From contig LIQB01000012.1 in assembly GCA_001411745.2 (NCBI GenBank), forward strand, positions 1-64,000: a stretch of 64,000 nucleotides of DNA, written 5' to 3'. Each line of letters begins with the position of its first letter. Within the stretch, counting starts at the first letter, position 1. The stretch is from Psychrobacter glacincola (GTDB taxonomy: Bacteria; Pseudomonadota; Gammaproteobacteria; Pseudomonadales; Moraxellaceae). The translations under genes and the position numbers were made by a program. Of the stretch, positions 6,531-13,794 are shown piece after piece. The notes beneath the pieces were generated by a model. It worked only from the letters and a program-made list of their open reading frames with translations. It made no database searches and had not been told where the DNA came from.

Positions 6531-7289
6531 TTACCTATACCTAGTTACTTTGCTGTCAACGATGCCAACAAGCATGCATTCACCCATGGGCACTATCTTC
6601 TGATCAGGCCAGTCTGGATTAAGAGGTTTTAAGTACATGTCTTCAGGGTTATCGCCCATCATTAATTGCTTAAACGTGGCTTGCTTATCATCATTGCAGT
6701 GTATAACCACTAAGTCCCCATCTTTCAAATCCCATGGCGATATTTCGGGCTCTACATAAATAATCTCATCGGGTTTAAATTCAGGCCACATGCTGCGCCC
6801 TTGAATAATCAATCCAAACGCGCGTTTAGAGAGGTGTTGTGGTCGTGGTATCCAATCAATCACATCGTCTATCGTTACAGGCATAACATCAGAAAAATTA
6901 CCTGCTGCTACCCAGCTAATTACAGGCACATAACCGTCCATTCCATAATCAACAGGAACTCTTTTCGTGCCTTCAGGGTCACTAGTGTTTGACGTGTTTG
7001 GAGCACTACTACTTTGCATAGTTTTGATTTTAGCTCTTAGGTCGCTGACCGTCGGAGTCTCTGCTGGTGCCTCACCGTAATCAAGGTATCCAGAGGATGT
7101 GCCTAAGGCGTCGCTTATATTTTTTAAACCCTTGCTTCTAGGTTTAGCAAAGCCCTCGCAATAGCGTCTAATCATCTCGTAGCTGATGCCAGTTTTTCGG
7201 CTTAACGAATTCCTATCTACATTTTTCTCGCCCATCAACTCATTAAGTCTTTTCGCAAAATCCGGATGTTTGACTTCTAGCTCACTCAT
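6531..7289 (-). CDS. cI: CI-type prophage repressor, LexA-like (S24) self-cleaving
   Basis: 252 residues. Residues about 10-65 are an N-terminal helix-turn-helix (SLSRKTGISYEMIRRYCEG); 80-110 is a linker; the rest is a LexA/S24 peptidase domain with the cleavage site WVAAGNF (Ala-Gly), catalytic Ser in GRSMWPEF and Lys in ATFKQL. It should repress early promoters by binding the 15-bp dyads at 1523-1579 and 7347-7382 and be inactivated by RecA-stimulated self-cleavage after DNA damage. ATG 7289 follows a TGGAGGTAGCAGG ribosome site. Confidence 0.95.
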   Translation of the reverse strand: MSELEVKHPDFAKRLNELMGEKNVDRNSLSRKTGISYEMIRRYCEGFAKPRSKGLKNISDALGTSSGYLDYGEAPAETPTVSDLRAKIKTMQSSSAPNTSNTSDPEGTKRVPVDYGMDGYVPVISWVAAGNFSDVMPVTIDDVIDWIPRPQHLSKRAFGLIIQGRSMWPEFKPDEIIYVEPEISPWDLKDGDLVVIHCNDDKQATFKQLMMGDNPEDMYLKPLNPDWPDQKIVPMGECMLVGIVDSKVTRYR

Positions 7290-7336
7290 TTCCTGCTACC
7301 TCCAGTAGTAAATTACATTCTAAGTTATAAGAGCTC

Positions 7337-7382
7337 TTGCGTCACCACTATTAAAAGTAGTATAGTTACTACTTAAAGTAGT
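7337..7382. promoter_or_regulatory. right operators with divergent promoters (cI / cro)
   Basis: Two dyads, ACTATTAAAAGTAGT (7347-7361) and ACTACTTAAAGTAGT (7368-7382), 21 bp apart centre to centre. A rightward promoter TTGCGT (7337-7342) to TATAGT (7361-7366, 18-bp spacer) is covered by the first dyad. The second is the same 15 bp as the left-cluster dyad at 1565-1579. Only two clear sites are seen here against three on the left. Confidence 0.8.
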
Positions 7383-7397
7383 ATTAAGGAGCTAAAT

Positions 7398-7646
7398 ATG
7401 ATTTCAAAAACCCCTTTAGAGCAAGCTTTCGATATTTTTGGCAATCCTGCCCAGCTTGCTTATGCGCTTAACATCACGCCTTGGGCTGTCTACAAGTGGA
7501 ACGTAAATCGTCCACCTAAAGATCGGTGCTTAGACATCCAGGACTTAACTAATAGTCAAGTCACCGCTGAACAGTTACGCCCTGATGTTAATTGGGTCTA
7601 TGAGCGTGAACAGCGGAAACTAGCTCAATTAACAGAGGAAGCTTAA
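7398..7646 (+). CDS. cro: Cro / YdaS-like repressor
   Basis: 82 residues with a helix-turn-helix (about 10-45, AYALNITPWAVYKWNVNRPP) and the tail LRPDVNW typical of Cro/YdaS-type proteins. First rightward gene after the operators, ATG behind AAGGAGC, so it is the expected antagonist of CI. Confidence 0.88.
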   Translation: MISKTPLEQAFDIFGNPAQLAYALNITPWAVYKWNVNRPPKDRCLDIQDLTNSQVTAEQLRPDVNWVYEREQRKLAQLTEEA

Positions 7647-7648
7647 TC

Positions 7649-8038
7649 ATGACCACCAAATCTACAGGTAAATTATCGCGTGAGCAGCTTGCATGGTCTT
7701 GCAATATGCAATCTCAAATCCTGCAAGCAATTGATACTACCGGGCAACAAACTGTAGCTAACTGCATCGGTATCGACACAACTGCTATCACAAAAATGAA
7801 GTCAATACAGGGCACAGCAAAGCACAGCGACATAGAGCGTCTTTGTCATCTCTTGGCTTCTTGTGGCTTAAAAGTAGTTAGTAAGGATATGCAATGCTAC
7901 GACCGTGAGCATGTGAGCTGGTTGTATGGAATGGCAAAGCTTGGAATGAATCGGTCATTAGATGTTGATGATTTTTTACATGCTGATGCTGCTATGCAAA
8001 TAGCTGAAGGTACGTATCAGCCAAGAGGTGCTTTATGA
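7649..8038 (+). CDS. CII-like transcription activator
   Basis: 129 residues, two bases after cro. The N-terminal half resembles lambda CII: a helix (NMQSQILQAIDTTGQQ), then TVANCIGIDTTAITKMKS in the position of the CII helix-turn-helix. The C-terminal part differs. In lambda-like phages CII activates cI and int transcription to favour lysogeny; the same is inferred here. Confidence 0.7.
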   Translation: MTTKSTGKLSREQLAWSCNMQSQILQAIDTTGQQTVANCIGIDTTAITKMKSIQGTAKHSDIERLCHLLASCGLKVVSKDMQCYDREHVSWLYGMAKLGMNRSLDVDDFLHADAAMQIAEGTYQPRGAL

Positions 8039-8292
8039 ACTCAACTGATCAGAAACCCTTCCCATGTGAGCTATGGAACGAGCGTCAAGCCAGTTTAGCC
8101 TTAGAGCAGGATTTAGCGCAAACAAGACAAAGCGACTTGCGAGCTGTTAATCGTGAAGCGATACGCAGAGAGGAAGAAGCGTCGAAAGATGCGAATAGAA
8201 TTTTTTGGCGTGGTGTTATGCGTTTTATAACTCACATGACTTTGGCGATGATTGTCATCTACACGATATTTCATTTTGCAGGTAAGCCATGA
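8035..8292 (+). CDS. small membrane protein, early operon
   Basis: 85 residues, ATG overlapping the stop of the CII-like gene. Residues 1-55 are charged and helical; about 60-80 (THMTLAMIVIYTIFHFAG) is one membrane helix at the C-terminus, giving a tail-anchored topology. Function unknown. Confidence 0.6.
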   Translation: MNSTDQKPFPCELWNERQASLALEQDLAQTRQSDLRAVNREAIRREEEASKDANRIFWRGVMRFITHMTLAMIVIYTIFHFAGKP

Positions 8293-8480
8293 GAGCACGT
8301 AACGCAGGTATTAAAAAGCTAATTATCCCAGCGCATTCAAGTTATGCGCGAGTCAGTGCAGACCAAGCCGCTATCGATGAATACATCAAGCAGCATGGCG
8401 TTAGAGAGGCGGTCAACACGGGTAAGGTATTTATTTTCAATGGTCGGGGTAATAGAACAAAGAGAAAGCCAAGTGCTTAA
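8289..8480 (+). CDS. 63-residue basic protein, early operon
   Basis: ATG overlaps the stop of the previous gene by 4 bp. The protein is basic (starts MRARNAGIKKLIIPAHSS, ends KRKPSA) and could bind nucleic acid, but no motif is recognised. Its stop lies inside a leftward terminator. Confidence 0.55.
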   Translation: MRARNAGIKKLIIPAHSSYARVSADQAAIDEYIKQHGVREAVNTGKVFIFNGRGNRTKRKPSA

Positions 8481-8524
8481 TTTAGGCAATAAAAAACGCC
8501 TTATCAGGGCGAACTGATAAAGCG
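8475..8524 (-). terminator. leftward hairpin with T-run and CTAAAT-type box
   Basis: GCCTTATCAG (8498-8507) and CTGATAAAGC (8515-8524) form a stem. Read on the - strand it is followed by TTTTTTATTGCCTAAATTAA, the same box as after the rightward late terminators, here in opposite orientation inside the rightward early operon. Confidence 0.65.
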
Positions 8525-8555
8525 CTACTTACTAACCTAACAAGGATATTAAACC

Positions 8556-9248
8556 ATGAATACAGAATTAGCGCAAACAAGTGTAAGAGATAGTCATAAG
8601 TTAATCGGACTGTCTTTTTTAGATATATCAAAGTTAGACAACGGGTTGGATGCTTTGGTTTCTGATATTGAATCGGGATCTGTATCTGAGATAAGAGCGA
8701 TGGAGGTAGCTATGCACTCTATAAATTACACCATGGCTAGATATCAAGAGGCGCAGGACATCACAGACTCCTTTATCGACAATCCCGAAAATTACAGAGA
8801 GTCCATGGATAGTGCCTGCCATCAAATGGCGATTGCAAAAGCTAACTTAAAATTGATGATGAAGAGTTTTAAGTGTTATCCATCGATCATCGATACTGCA
8901 AACAGTCTTTTATCAATGTTTGTTTATTACGAGGGCTACATGATTATTCCATCCATGGCAAGCATTCGTAGAGAGCAGTTTGGCGAAAAGAATATATTAA
9001 CCTACTTTTTCAAAAACCCATTAACAGGACTGGTGAAAATAGGTCGATCTGTGGATGTAAAGACCCGAAAACAAGCCGTTCAGTGCGGTTCAGGTGTTGA
9101 GCTAGAGGTTTTACTTGTGCTCAACAAAGACGTAGAAAGAAAACTTCATAAGAAATTCTCTAAATACAGAAAGCATGGCGAATGGTTTGAGGATTCTGAT
9201 GGGTTGATTAAGGCTTATGTTTCAGAACAGCTAAAGCTAGAAGTGTAA
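8556..9248 (+). CDS. GIY-YIG / T5orf172-like nuclease-family protein
   Basis: 230 residues. The C-terminal 85 residues carry a GIY-YIG-type core: TYFFKNPLTGLVKIGRSVDV followed by RKQ, then a Lys/His stretch ending GEWFE, as in T5orf172/MUG113 domains. The N-terminal 150 residues are helical without a known domain and may bind DNA or a partner. It lies in the early operon between small genes and the replication gene. It could be a free-standing homing-type endonuclease or a host-DNA-attacking early protein. Confidence 0.75.
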   Translation: MNTELAQTSVRDSHKLIGLSFLDISKLDNGLDALVSDIESGSVSEIRAMEVAMHSINYTMARYQEAQDITDSFIDNPENYRESMDSACHQMAIAKANLKLMMKSFKCYPSIIDTANSLLSMFVYYEGYMIIPSMASIRREQFGEKNILTYFFKNPLTGLVKIGRSVDVKTRKQAVQCGSGVELEVLLVLNKDVERKLHKKFSKYRKHGEWFEDSDGLIKAYVSEQLKLEV

Positions 9249-9260
9249 AGGAGCAGTGTA

Positions 9261-10601
9261 ATGCACTACATCAATCACAACTTCACAGATTGGGATTTTG
9301 ATACCAAACACATGAACCGCATCGAGAAAACCATTTATCTTGATTTGCGGTCTCTTTATTTCTCTACTGAGAAAGCAATTGATGCTAGCGACATGAAATT
9401 ACTTGAGCGCAGAACGTTAGTTACTAACGAAGACGAAAAGCAAGCGTTAGCGTTTGTGCTAAAAGACAAATTCAAAAAGACAGGTAAGTTTTATAAGTGT
9501 GCAGCATGGGACAAGATCATCAAAGATTACAAGTATCAAGAGGTGGTAACGGCTGTAGGAGATATGGCCAAGCGATTAAAAGCCAATGGTGAAGCTATTC
9601 AGGCAGATACGGGCACCGTCGCTATCAGAGAGCTTTATATAAAAAGCTTTGGTCATGACAAACTAACGCGCATTACTAACGGCACTAACGCTGATACTAA
9701 CGAAACGACTAACGATACTAACGAAAGAACTAACGCCCTTACTAACGCAGAACGACAAGCGAAATCTACAGCAGAGCGTAAACATATGGTTGATAGCCTT
9801 AAGAGTATCGGAAAATCAGTAACCCTCAGGACAAGCATAGCAAAGCTTAGAGAGTTATATGCTGATAATTTTAATAATGATGATGTTAGCAAAAACACTA
9901 ACGAAGTAACTAACACTAACGGCACTAACGCTGATACTAACGAAACGACTAACGATACTAACGCGAAAAAAGACGCTATAACCATAAACCATGAACCATT
10001 AACCATAAACCAAGAACCAAAGAATAGTAATAATAATAGCGCGAGTGATTTTTCGGTGATTGATTCGATTGCAGATTGGATTCATCCAGAGCTTACTGAA
10101 ATTAATGCAATGCTCATTTTAGGAGCTCCACCAGTACCAGCCATCAGTCAAGCAGACTACGATCACCAGTTGGTTAAATTCAAAAACTACTACGCTGAGA
10201 AAGAGATTGAAGGCTCGTACATCAGAACCGAAGGCAGACGCAAAGACATGCTCACAGAATGGATCAAACGTGATTACATCCGTCAGCAGAAAATCAAATC
10301 TCAGTCACAGCCAGCTAGATTCAACATCGACAATGAAGATTGGAGCGGTACGACTGCTAGCAAATCAGAAAGCCATGACAGTGACTTACCTTCCGTTTAC
10401 CACCCTAGTCACAGCAAACCAGCAACTCAAGCTAAGCCAAACCCCAGTACATCGGTCATGGTCAATGGTCTTTGGAAAGAGCCATTGCCCGGTATGAGTG
10501 TGCAGCAGACATACGATCATATCAGCCAACAGCATATGCCAGGCGAAATGCAGGATGAAACTTACGACAGGTTGTTAAATCAAATGCAGGAGACGGTATG
10601 A
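9261..10601 (+). CDS. DUF1376 replication protein carrying the origin repeats
   Basis: 446 residues. Residues 1-110 match DUF1376 (start MHYINHNFTDWDFDTKHMNR), a domain of phage O-like replication initiators. The middle (about 130-255) is low-complexity Thr/Asn-rich because the DNA there is an array of ACTAACG iterons, as iterons lie within the lambda O gene. The C-terminal part (about 270-380) is more ordered and may bind a helicase loader; no P-like loader gene follows. It probably melts the origin and recruits host helicase. Confidence 0.75.
   Translation: MHYINHNFTDWDFDTKHMNRIEKTIYLDLRSLYFSTEKAIDASDMKLLERRTLVTNEDEKQALAFVLKDKFKKTGKFYKCAAWDKIIKDYKYQEVVTAVGDMAKRLKANGEAIQADTGTVAIRELYIKSFGHDKLTRITNGTNADTNETTNDTNERTNALTNAERQAKSTAERKHMVDSLKSIGKSVTLRTSIAKLRELYADNFNNDDVSKNTNEVTNTNGTNADTNETTNDTNAKKDAITINHEPLTINQEPKNSNNNSASDFSVIDSIADWIHPELTEINAMLILGAPPVPAISQADYDHQLVKFKNYYAEKEIEGSYIRTEGRRKDMLTEWIKRDYIRQQKIKSQSQPARFNIDNEDWSGTTASKSESHDSDLPSVYHPSHSKPATQAKPNPSTSVMVNGLWKEPLPGMSVQQTYDHISQQHMPGEMQDETYDRLLNQMQETV
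9662..10020. other. probable phage replication origin: iteron arrays and AT-rich segment
   Basis: ACTAACG occurs eight times at 9662-9747 and six times at 9897-9963 (plus one ACTAACA), with starts 9, 12 or 13 bp apart within the first array. A 49-bp unit at 9675-9723 is repeated exactly at 9915-9963. An A-rich segment with AACCATAAACCA-type repeats follows at 9965-10020 and is a candidate unwinding element. Confidence 0.75.
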
Positions 10602-10804
10602 GCATCAATAATCTAGTCATAGTGCTGATGGTTACCTACTTTCTTTGCTCATTGCTTTTGGCTTATCCAATAGGTCGTATGGCTCACAACAGACGTAAGG
10701 GATATGTGTTTAGGGTCAAGTGGTATCACAAGGCAGCAAGCACCTATGTTTTGGCGTTACCGGTATTTCTAATCTTAGTTTATCTCATTGGCGAGTGGCT
10801 ATGA
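10598..10804 (+). CDS. small two-helix membrane protein
   Basis: 68 residues with membrane helices at about 3-25 and 48-66 and a basic loop (AHNRRKG) between. ATG overlaps the end of the replication gene by 4 bp. Unknown function; similar two-helix proteins are common in early phage operons. Confidence 0.6.
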   Translation: MSINNLVIVLMVTYFLCSLLLAYPIGRMAHNRRKGYVFRVKWYHKAASTYVLALPVFLILVYLIGEWL

Positions 10805-10998
10805 AAACCACAAAAGGGTACAGCGTCGCAGGTCTGCAAACTGCCTATCACCCCAAAGAGAATGTGTTTCGAGGCTGGTCGGGCAGATTGAGAGTGGTTG
10901 ATGGGGATCCGTTCCATGACGAGTATGTGAAATTCAATAGCGACGGGTCAGCGTTTAAACATGAATATGGTGATATTAATTTAAAGGATGGTAAGTGA
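10801..10998 (+). CDS. 65-residue hypothetical protein
   Basis: ATG 10801 overlaps the previous stop (ATGA). The product begins MKTTKGYSVAGLQTAYH, is polar, with GWSGRLRVVDGDPFHDEYV in the middle. No domain recognised. Accepted on tight operon spacing. Confidence 0.5.
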   Translation: MKTTKGYSVAGLQTAYHPKENVFRGWSGRLRVVDGDPFHDEYVKFNSDGSAFKHEYGDINLKDGK

Positions 10999-11393
10999 TG
11001 TTGATTATTGAAACGACAAGCGCGATATTTCCACGATTCAAAAGATTTGCAAGTCAAAGCGTGACAGGGGGTCCTAATAATTACACCTGTTTTGCCATGT
11101 TGGGTGTTTGCATTACGTTTGTTGATGATGCTAAAGCGTTTCGTGACGCGGTGAGACGCTACGCACAAGATGACTGGTCAGAGCATAAACAAGTGCGTTT
11201 GGCAGCCAAAAAAGCACGTAGTAAGGCGAGAGCGCAGGAACGTAAATGGAATGGTGAGGACTTGCAGAAACTAGGGCAAGCATACGAAGAAGAGCGTGAT
11301 GCGCGATTCGCAGCAGAGGCGAAAGCAAGCTATCTCTACAAAACCATTCAAGCTATGAAGCTAACGTTTAACGAATTACAAGGCGGTGAATGA
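10998..11393 (+). CDS. hypothetical early protein with coiled-coil end
   Basis: 131 residues; ATG 10998 overlaps the previous TGA. The first half has a compact segment with Cys residues (YTCFAMLGVCITF); residues about 65-115 are Lys/Arg/Ala/Glu-rich and probably a coiled coil. Function unknown. Confidence 0.55.
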   Translation: MLIIETTSAIFPRFKRFASQSVTGGPNNYTCFAMLGVCITFVDDAKAFRDAVRRYAQDDWSEHKQVRLAAKKARSKARAQERKWNGEDLQKLGQAYEEERDARFAAEAKASYLYKTIQAMKLTFNELQGGE

Positions 11394-11737
11394 TGAACAA
11401 GAACGTACAAGCATTAGGTCGCATGAAATCAGGGAAGATGAACAATATTGAAAAAGCCTATGCTCATCATTTGGAGATGCAGCGCCGCGCAGGTGAGATT
11501 TCTTATTACTCTTTCGACGGCATCAACCTACGGTTAGCAGATAACACGTTTTATAAGCCTGATTTCTTGGTGATGCGCTCAGATGGTCAGCTAGAGATAC
11601 ATGAAGTGAAAGGTCAATGGACTGATGATGCTTTAGTAAAGATTAAAGTCGCTGCTGACAAGTTCCCGTTCAAGTTCATCGCAATCATGAAACAGACCAA
11701 AAGGAATGGCGGTGGTTGGGATGTTCGAGACTTTTAA
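11390..11737 (+). CDS. DUF1064 putative nuclease
   Basis: 115 residues, close to the usual DUF1064 length. The family pattern is clear: GRMKSGKMNNIEKAYAHHLE, then NTFYKPDFLV and LEIHEVKGQW, then FIAIMKQTKRNGGGW. The PD...E-x-K arrangement is a PD-(D/E)XK-like active site, so it may resolve or process phage recombination intermediates. ATG overlaps the preceding stop. Confidence 0.8.
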   Translation: MMNKNVQALGRMKSGKMNNIEKAYAHHLEMQRRAGEISYYSFDGINLRLADNTFYKPDFLVMRSDGQLEIHEVKGQWTDDALVKIKVAADKFPFKFIAIMKQTKRNGGGWDVRDF

Positions 11738-11780
11738 CGTATAGAAAAGTATATCTATAAAATAAATTGAGGATTGAGTT

Positions 11781-11972
11781 ATGAGCGAAGTAACGGCGGA
11801 AGTAAGTGGGTTGGCTAGAGTTGGCGGAATGGTCAAAGGTAAAGTGATTATAACCTTTGATAGCGATGTGGTGATTGGTTATAGCGGCAATGCCTCAGAT
11901 GAAGTACTAAAGGGTTACCTAAAAGATGCGGCTATTGAGCAGCTCAAATATGAGGTACAGGGTGATGATTAA
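11781..11972 (+). CDS. 63-residue hypothetical protein
   Basis: Starts MSEVTAEVSGLARVGGMV behind TTGAGGATTGAG. Beta-rich in appearance, no known motif. It lies in the early operon upstream of a zinc-ribbon protein with which it overlaps by 8 bp. Confidence 0.5.
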   Translation: MSEVTAEVSGLARVGGMVKGKVIITFDSDVVIGYSGNASDEVLKGYLKDAAIEQLKYEVQGDD

Positions 11973-12147
11973 TTCATACGCAGCAAGCAAAGCGAAATAT
12001 GGCGGCGAAATTATGCCTGAAGGCATGGAGGATTGCAGCTCATGCGGTTGGTACGGCAAAGAAAGTTATTTTACATACGGCTTATGCCCTGCTTGCGCAC
12101 CTGATGAAGACAAAAAACCTTTATGGCATGATGAGGATTATTACTAA
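11965..12147 (+). CDS. small zinc-ribbon protein
   Basis: 60 residues starting at ATG 11965, which overlaps the previous gene. Contains CSSCG and CPAC separated by about 17 residues, a four-Cys zinc ribbon, and an acidic end. Probably binds nucleic acid or RNA polymerase, by analogy with other small phage zinc-ribbon proteins. Confidence 0.6.
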   Translation: MINSYAASKAKYGGEIMPEGMEDCSSCGWYGKESYFTYGLCPACAPDEDKKPLWHDEDYY

Positions 12148-12614
12148 TGAGTGACGTAATCGATAGGGACGTAAAAGTAAAGCTGGCAGCATGGGGCGCT
12201 TGGACTCGTGACATGGGTAATACTGGTGGTTGCTCAAGTCCAGCGCAGGCACTTATCAATTGCGCACCAGTCTGTGACAGTGAAACAAAACGCTATGCTA
12301 GATACGAAGCATTTGAGCACATAAGCGATGAAGAAGCATTAAAGGTAGAAGGCGCTATGGCGACACTTAAACGCTACTCAGCGCGATTAGACGTCGCATT
12401 AGGACATATGTTGGAGCATGAGCTTGATGATGATAATTTGCTTATCTGTGTGTTGATGTATCCAGTGCTTGTCAGATACTTTCGTTATGATGAATCACTT
12501 CGTTTTATCGCAAATGAGCTAACCAAAGAGCTAGGAAAGAAAATAACCCATGTAAGAGTTCAGGTAATATTAGAGCGTGGTATGGGTTTTATTGATGGTA
12601 GATTAATGTCTTGA
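12147..12614 (+). CDS. Q-like late antiterminator
   Basis: 155 residues; ATG overlaps the preceding TAA by one base. The N-terminal KLAAWGAWTRDMG and the C-terminal HVRVQVILERGMGFIDGRL resemble phage antitermination Q proteins. Position supports it: last early gene, with a promoter at its end and stacked terminators before the terminase. It should modify RNA polymerase at the late promoter to read through the many terminators of the late operon. Confidence 0.72.
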   Translation: MSDVIDRDVKVKLAAWGAWTRDMGNTGGCSSPAQALINCAPVCDSETKRYARYEAFEHISDEEALKVEGAMATLKRYSARLDVALGHMLEHELDDDNLLICVLMYPVLVRYFRYDESLRFIANELTKELGKKITHVRVQVILERGMGFIDGRLMS

Positions 12615-12640
12615 CTTTGTATTACAGCATAGGGTAATAT
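12611..12640 (+). promoter_or_regulatory. late promoter (pR'-like)
   Basis: TTGACT (12611-12616), 18-bp spacer, TAATAT (12635-12640). It overlaps the end of the Q-like gene and is followed 40-70 bp later by a terminator, the arrangement of lambda pR'-tR'. Confidence 0.6.
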
Positions 12641-12682
12641 CCTTTTATGCTCCGCATTTTATGTGATGAGCCAGTAAATTTA

Positions 12683-12714
12683 AGGCGTTTAGTTAATTCT
12701 AACCGCCTTTTTTT
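12683..12714 (+). terminator. first late terminator (tR'-like)
   Basis: GGCGTTTAG and CTAACCGCC (one mismatch) around TTAATT, then seven T. Confidence 0.85.
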
Positions 12715-12727
12715 GTGCCTATGATTT

Positions 12728-12776
12728 GCCCGTTATGGATATTCCCGCAACGGGCTTTTTTACGTCCAAAATTTAG
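12728..12776 (+). terminator. second late terminator with CCAAAATTT box
   Basis: GCCCGTT (12728-12734) and AACGGGC (12749-12755), then TTTTTT and ACGTCCAAAATTTAG. No gene lies between it and the first terminator. Confidence 0.85.
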
Positions 12777-12788
12777 CAAGGGATTGCT

Positions 12789-12944
12789 ATGTGCGAGCTG
12801 ACTAACCAACAGGCTTATGATTATTATCATGAGGTAAAGGAGTCGTGCGCTAAGAGTTATTGGCTACAGTTTCTAAAGAATCGAGCCAATAGGGGTGTCG
12901 AAGGCGCTCAAGGTTTTGTAGATAAGATTGAGTTATGTAATTAA
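12789..12944 (+). CDS. 51-residue hypothetical protein between late terminators
   Basis: ATG 12789 follows AAGGGATTGCT. The product begins MCELTNQQAYDYYHEVKE and ends near DKIELCN: small, soluble, helical, with three Cys. It is enclosed by terminators on both sides, so it needs antitermination or a private promoter. Unknown function. Confidence 0.5.
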   Translation: MCELTNQQAYDYYHEVKESCAKSYWLQFLKNRANRGVEGAQGFVDKIELCN

Positions 12945-12950
12945 CCATTT

Positions 12951-12981
12951 TGCCTCCCTTGATTGGACGAGGCACTTTTTT
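12951..12981 (+). terminator. third late terminator
   Basis: TGCCTC (12951-12956) and GAGGCA (12969-12974) followed by C and seven T. Confidence 0.8.
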
Positions 12982-13260
12982 TAAGACTGGCAGTGAGACG
13001 CACTGTCGCCAATTTCAGAGGTTTATATGTAGATAAGTAAAGGCTTTGACATGCGCCTAAATTAAAGCACTCACGTACTGCCTGCCAGGTTTAGCCACTG
13101 GTAGCACATGCCATAGAGACAACTGCTAGCAGATGACGACTGCGACATACGATGAGTTATCAATCACCATATTATTTGCATGTGATGAGGATGCGATTTG
13201 ATAACACTGCTTGGCTCACTTCGGTGAGCTTTTTTTTATGCACGCTGATTGGAGGTGAGC
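12982..13260. other. non-coding region before terminase; candidate packaging site
   Basis: No convincing gene. It holds a fourth terminator (13214-13237, GCTCAC / GTGAGC then eight T). Position immediately before terS is where pac or cos sites usually lie. A 13-bp word TGCTAGCAGATGA (13133-13145) also occurs beside the left operators (1501-1513). The region is rich in short imperfect repeats, but no cos cleavage site can be identified by eye. Confidence 0.4.
13214..13237 (+). terminator. fourth late terminator
   Basis: GCTCAC and GTGAGC around TTCG, followed by a run of eight T, directly before the terminase ribosome site. Confidence 0.85.
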
Positions 13261-13794
13261 ATGTCCGACAAAAAGCTTACCGCTAAGCAAGCGCGATTTG
13301 TTGAAGAATACTTGATTGATCTTAATGCTACGCAAGCAGCTATTAGGGCTGGATACAAAGAAAGATATGCGGGCACAAACGCAGATAAAATACTAAAAAA
13401 TACTAAAGTGTCGGAAGCTATTGCAAAAGCTCAATCTAAGCGCTCACAGCGAACCGAAATCACTCAAGACATGGTTTTACAAGAATTGGCGAAAATTGGT
13501 TTTGCAAACATGCTGGATTACATGACTCCTCATAATGGCGAAATGCATATTGATATGAGCAAGCTCACCAGAGACCAGGCAGCAGCTATTAGCGAGTATC
13601 AAACTGAAACGGTGAGCGGCAGAGAAGGCGTACCCGATATTGAAAGGACTAAGTTTAAGTTACTTGATAAGCGCCAAGCGCTAGTCGATATTGGTAGGCA
13701 TCTAGGTATGTTTAAGGACAAGGTGGAAGTTAGCGGTGGGTTAGCCATCGAATCAATGTCGCAATTGATGGACGAGCTAGGCGATGAAACCTGA
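13261..13794 (+). CDS. terS: terminase small subunit
   Basis: 177 residues. ATG 13261 is chosen because GGAGGTGAGC precedes it. LTAKQARFVEEYLIDLNATQ at the N-terminus is the classic Terminase_2 start, an HTH that binds the packaging site; the remainder is helical for oligomerisation. Overlaps the large-subunit start by 11 bp. Confidence 0.92.
   Translation: MSDKKLTAKQARFVEEYLIDLNATQAAIRAGYKERYAGTNADKILKNTKVSEAIAKAQSKRSQRTEITQDMVLQELAKIGFANMLDYMTPHNGEMHIDMSKLTRDQAAAISEYQTETVSGREGVPDIERTKFKLLDKRQALVDIGRHLGMFKDKVEVSGGLAIESMSQLMDELGDET

Noticed and set aside
9662..9963. CRISPR-like array of short repeats
   Set aside because: The units are 7 bp with 2-6 bp spacing inside an intact protein-coding frame; there are no unique spacers of CRISPR length and no cas genes. 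Iterons explain them better.
9653..10006. Leftward frame with Leu/Val/Ser repeats
   Set aside because: It is the mirror of the iteron array in the replication gene; the repetitive hydrophobic product is an artefact.
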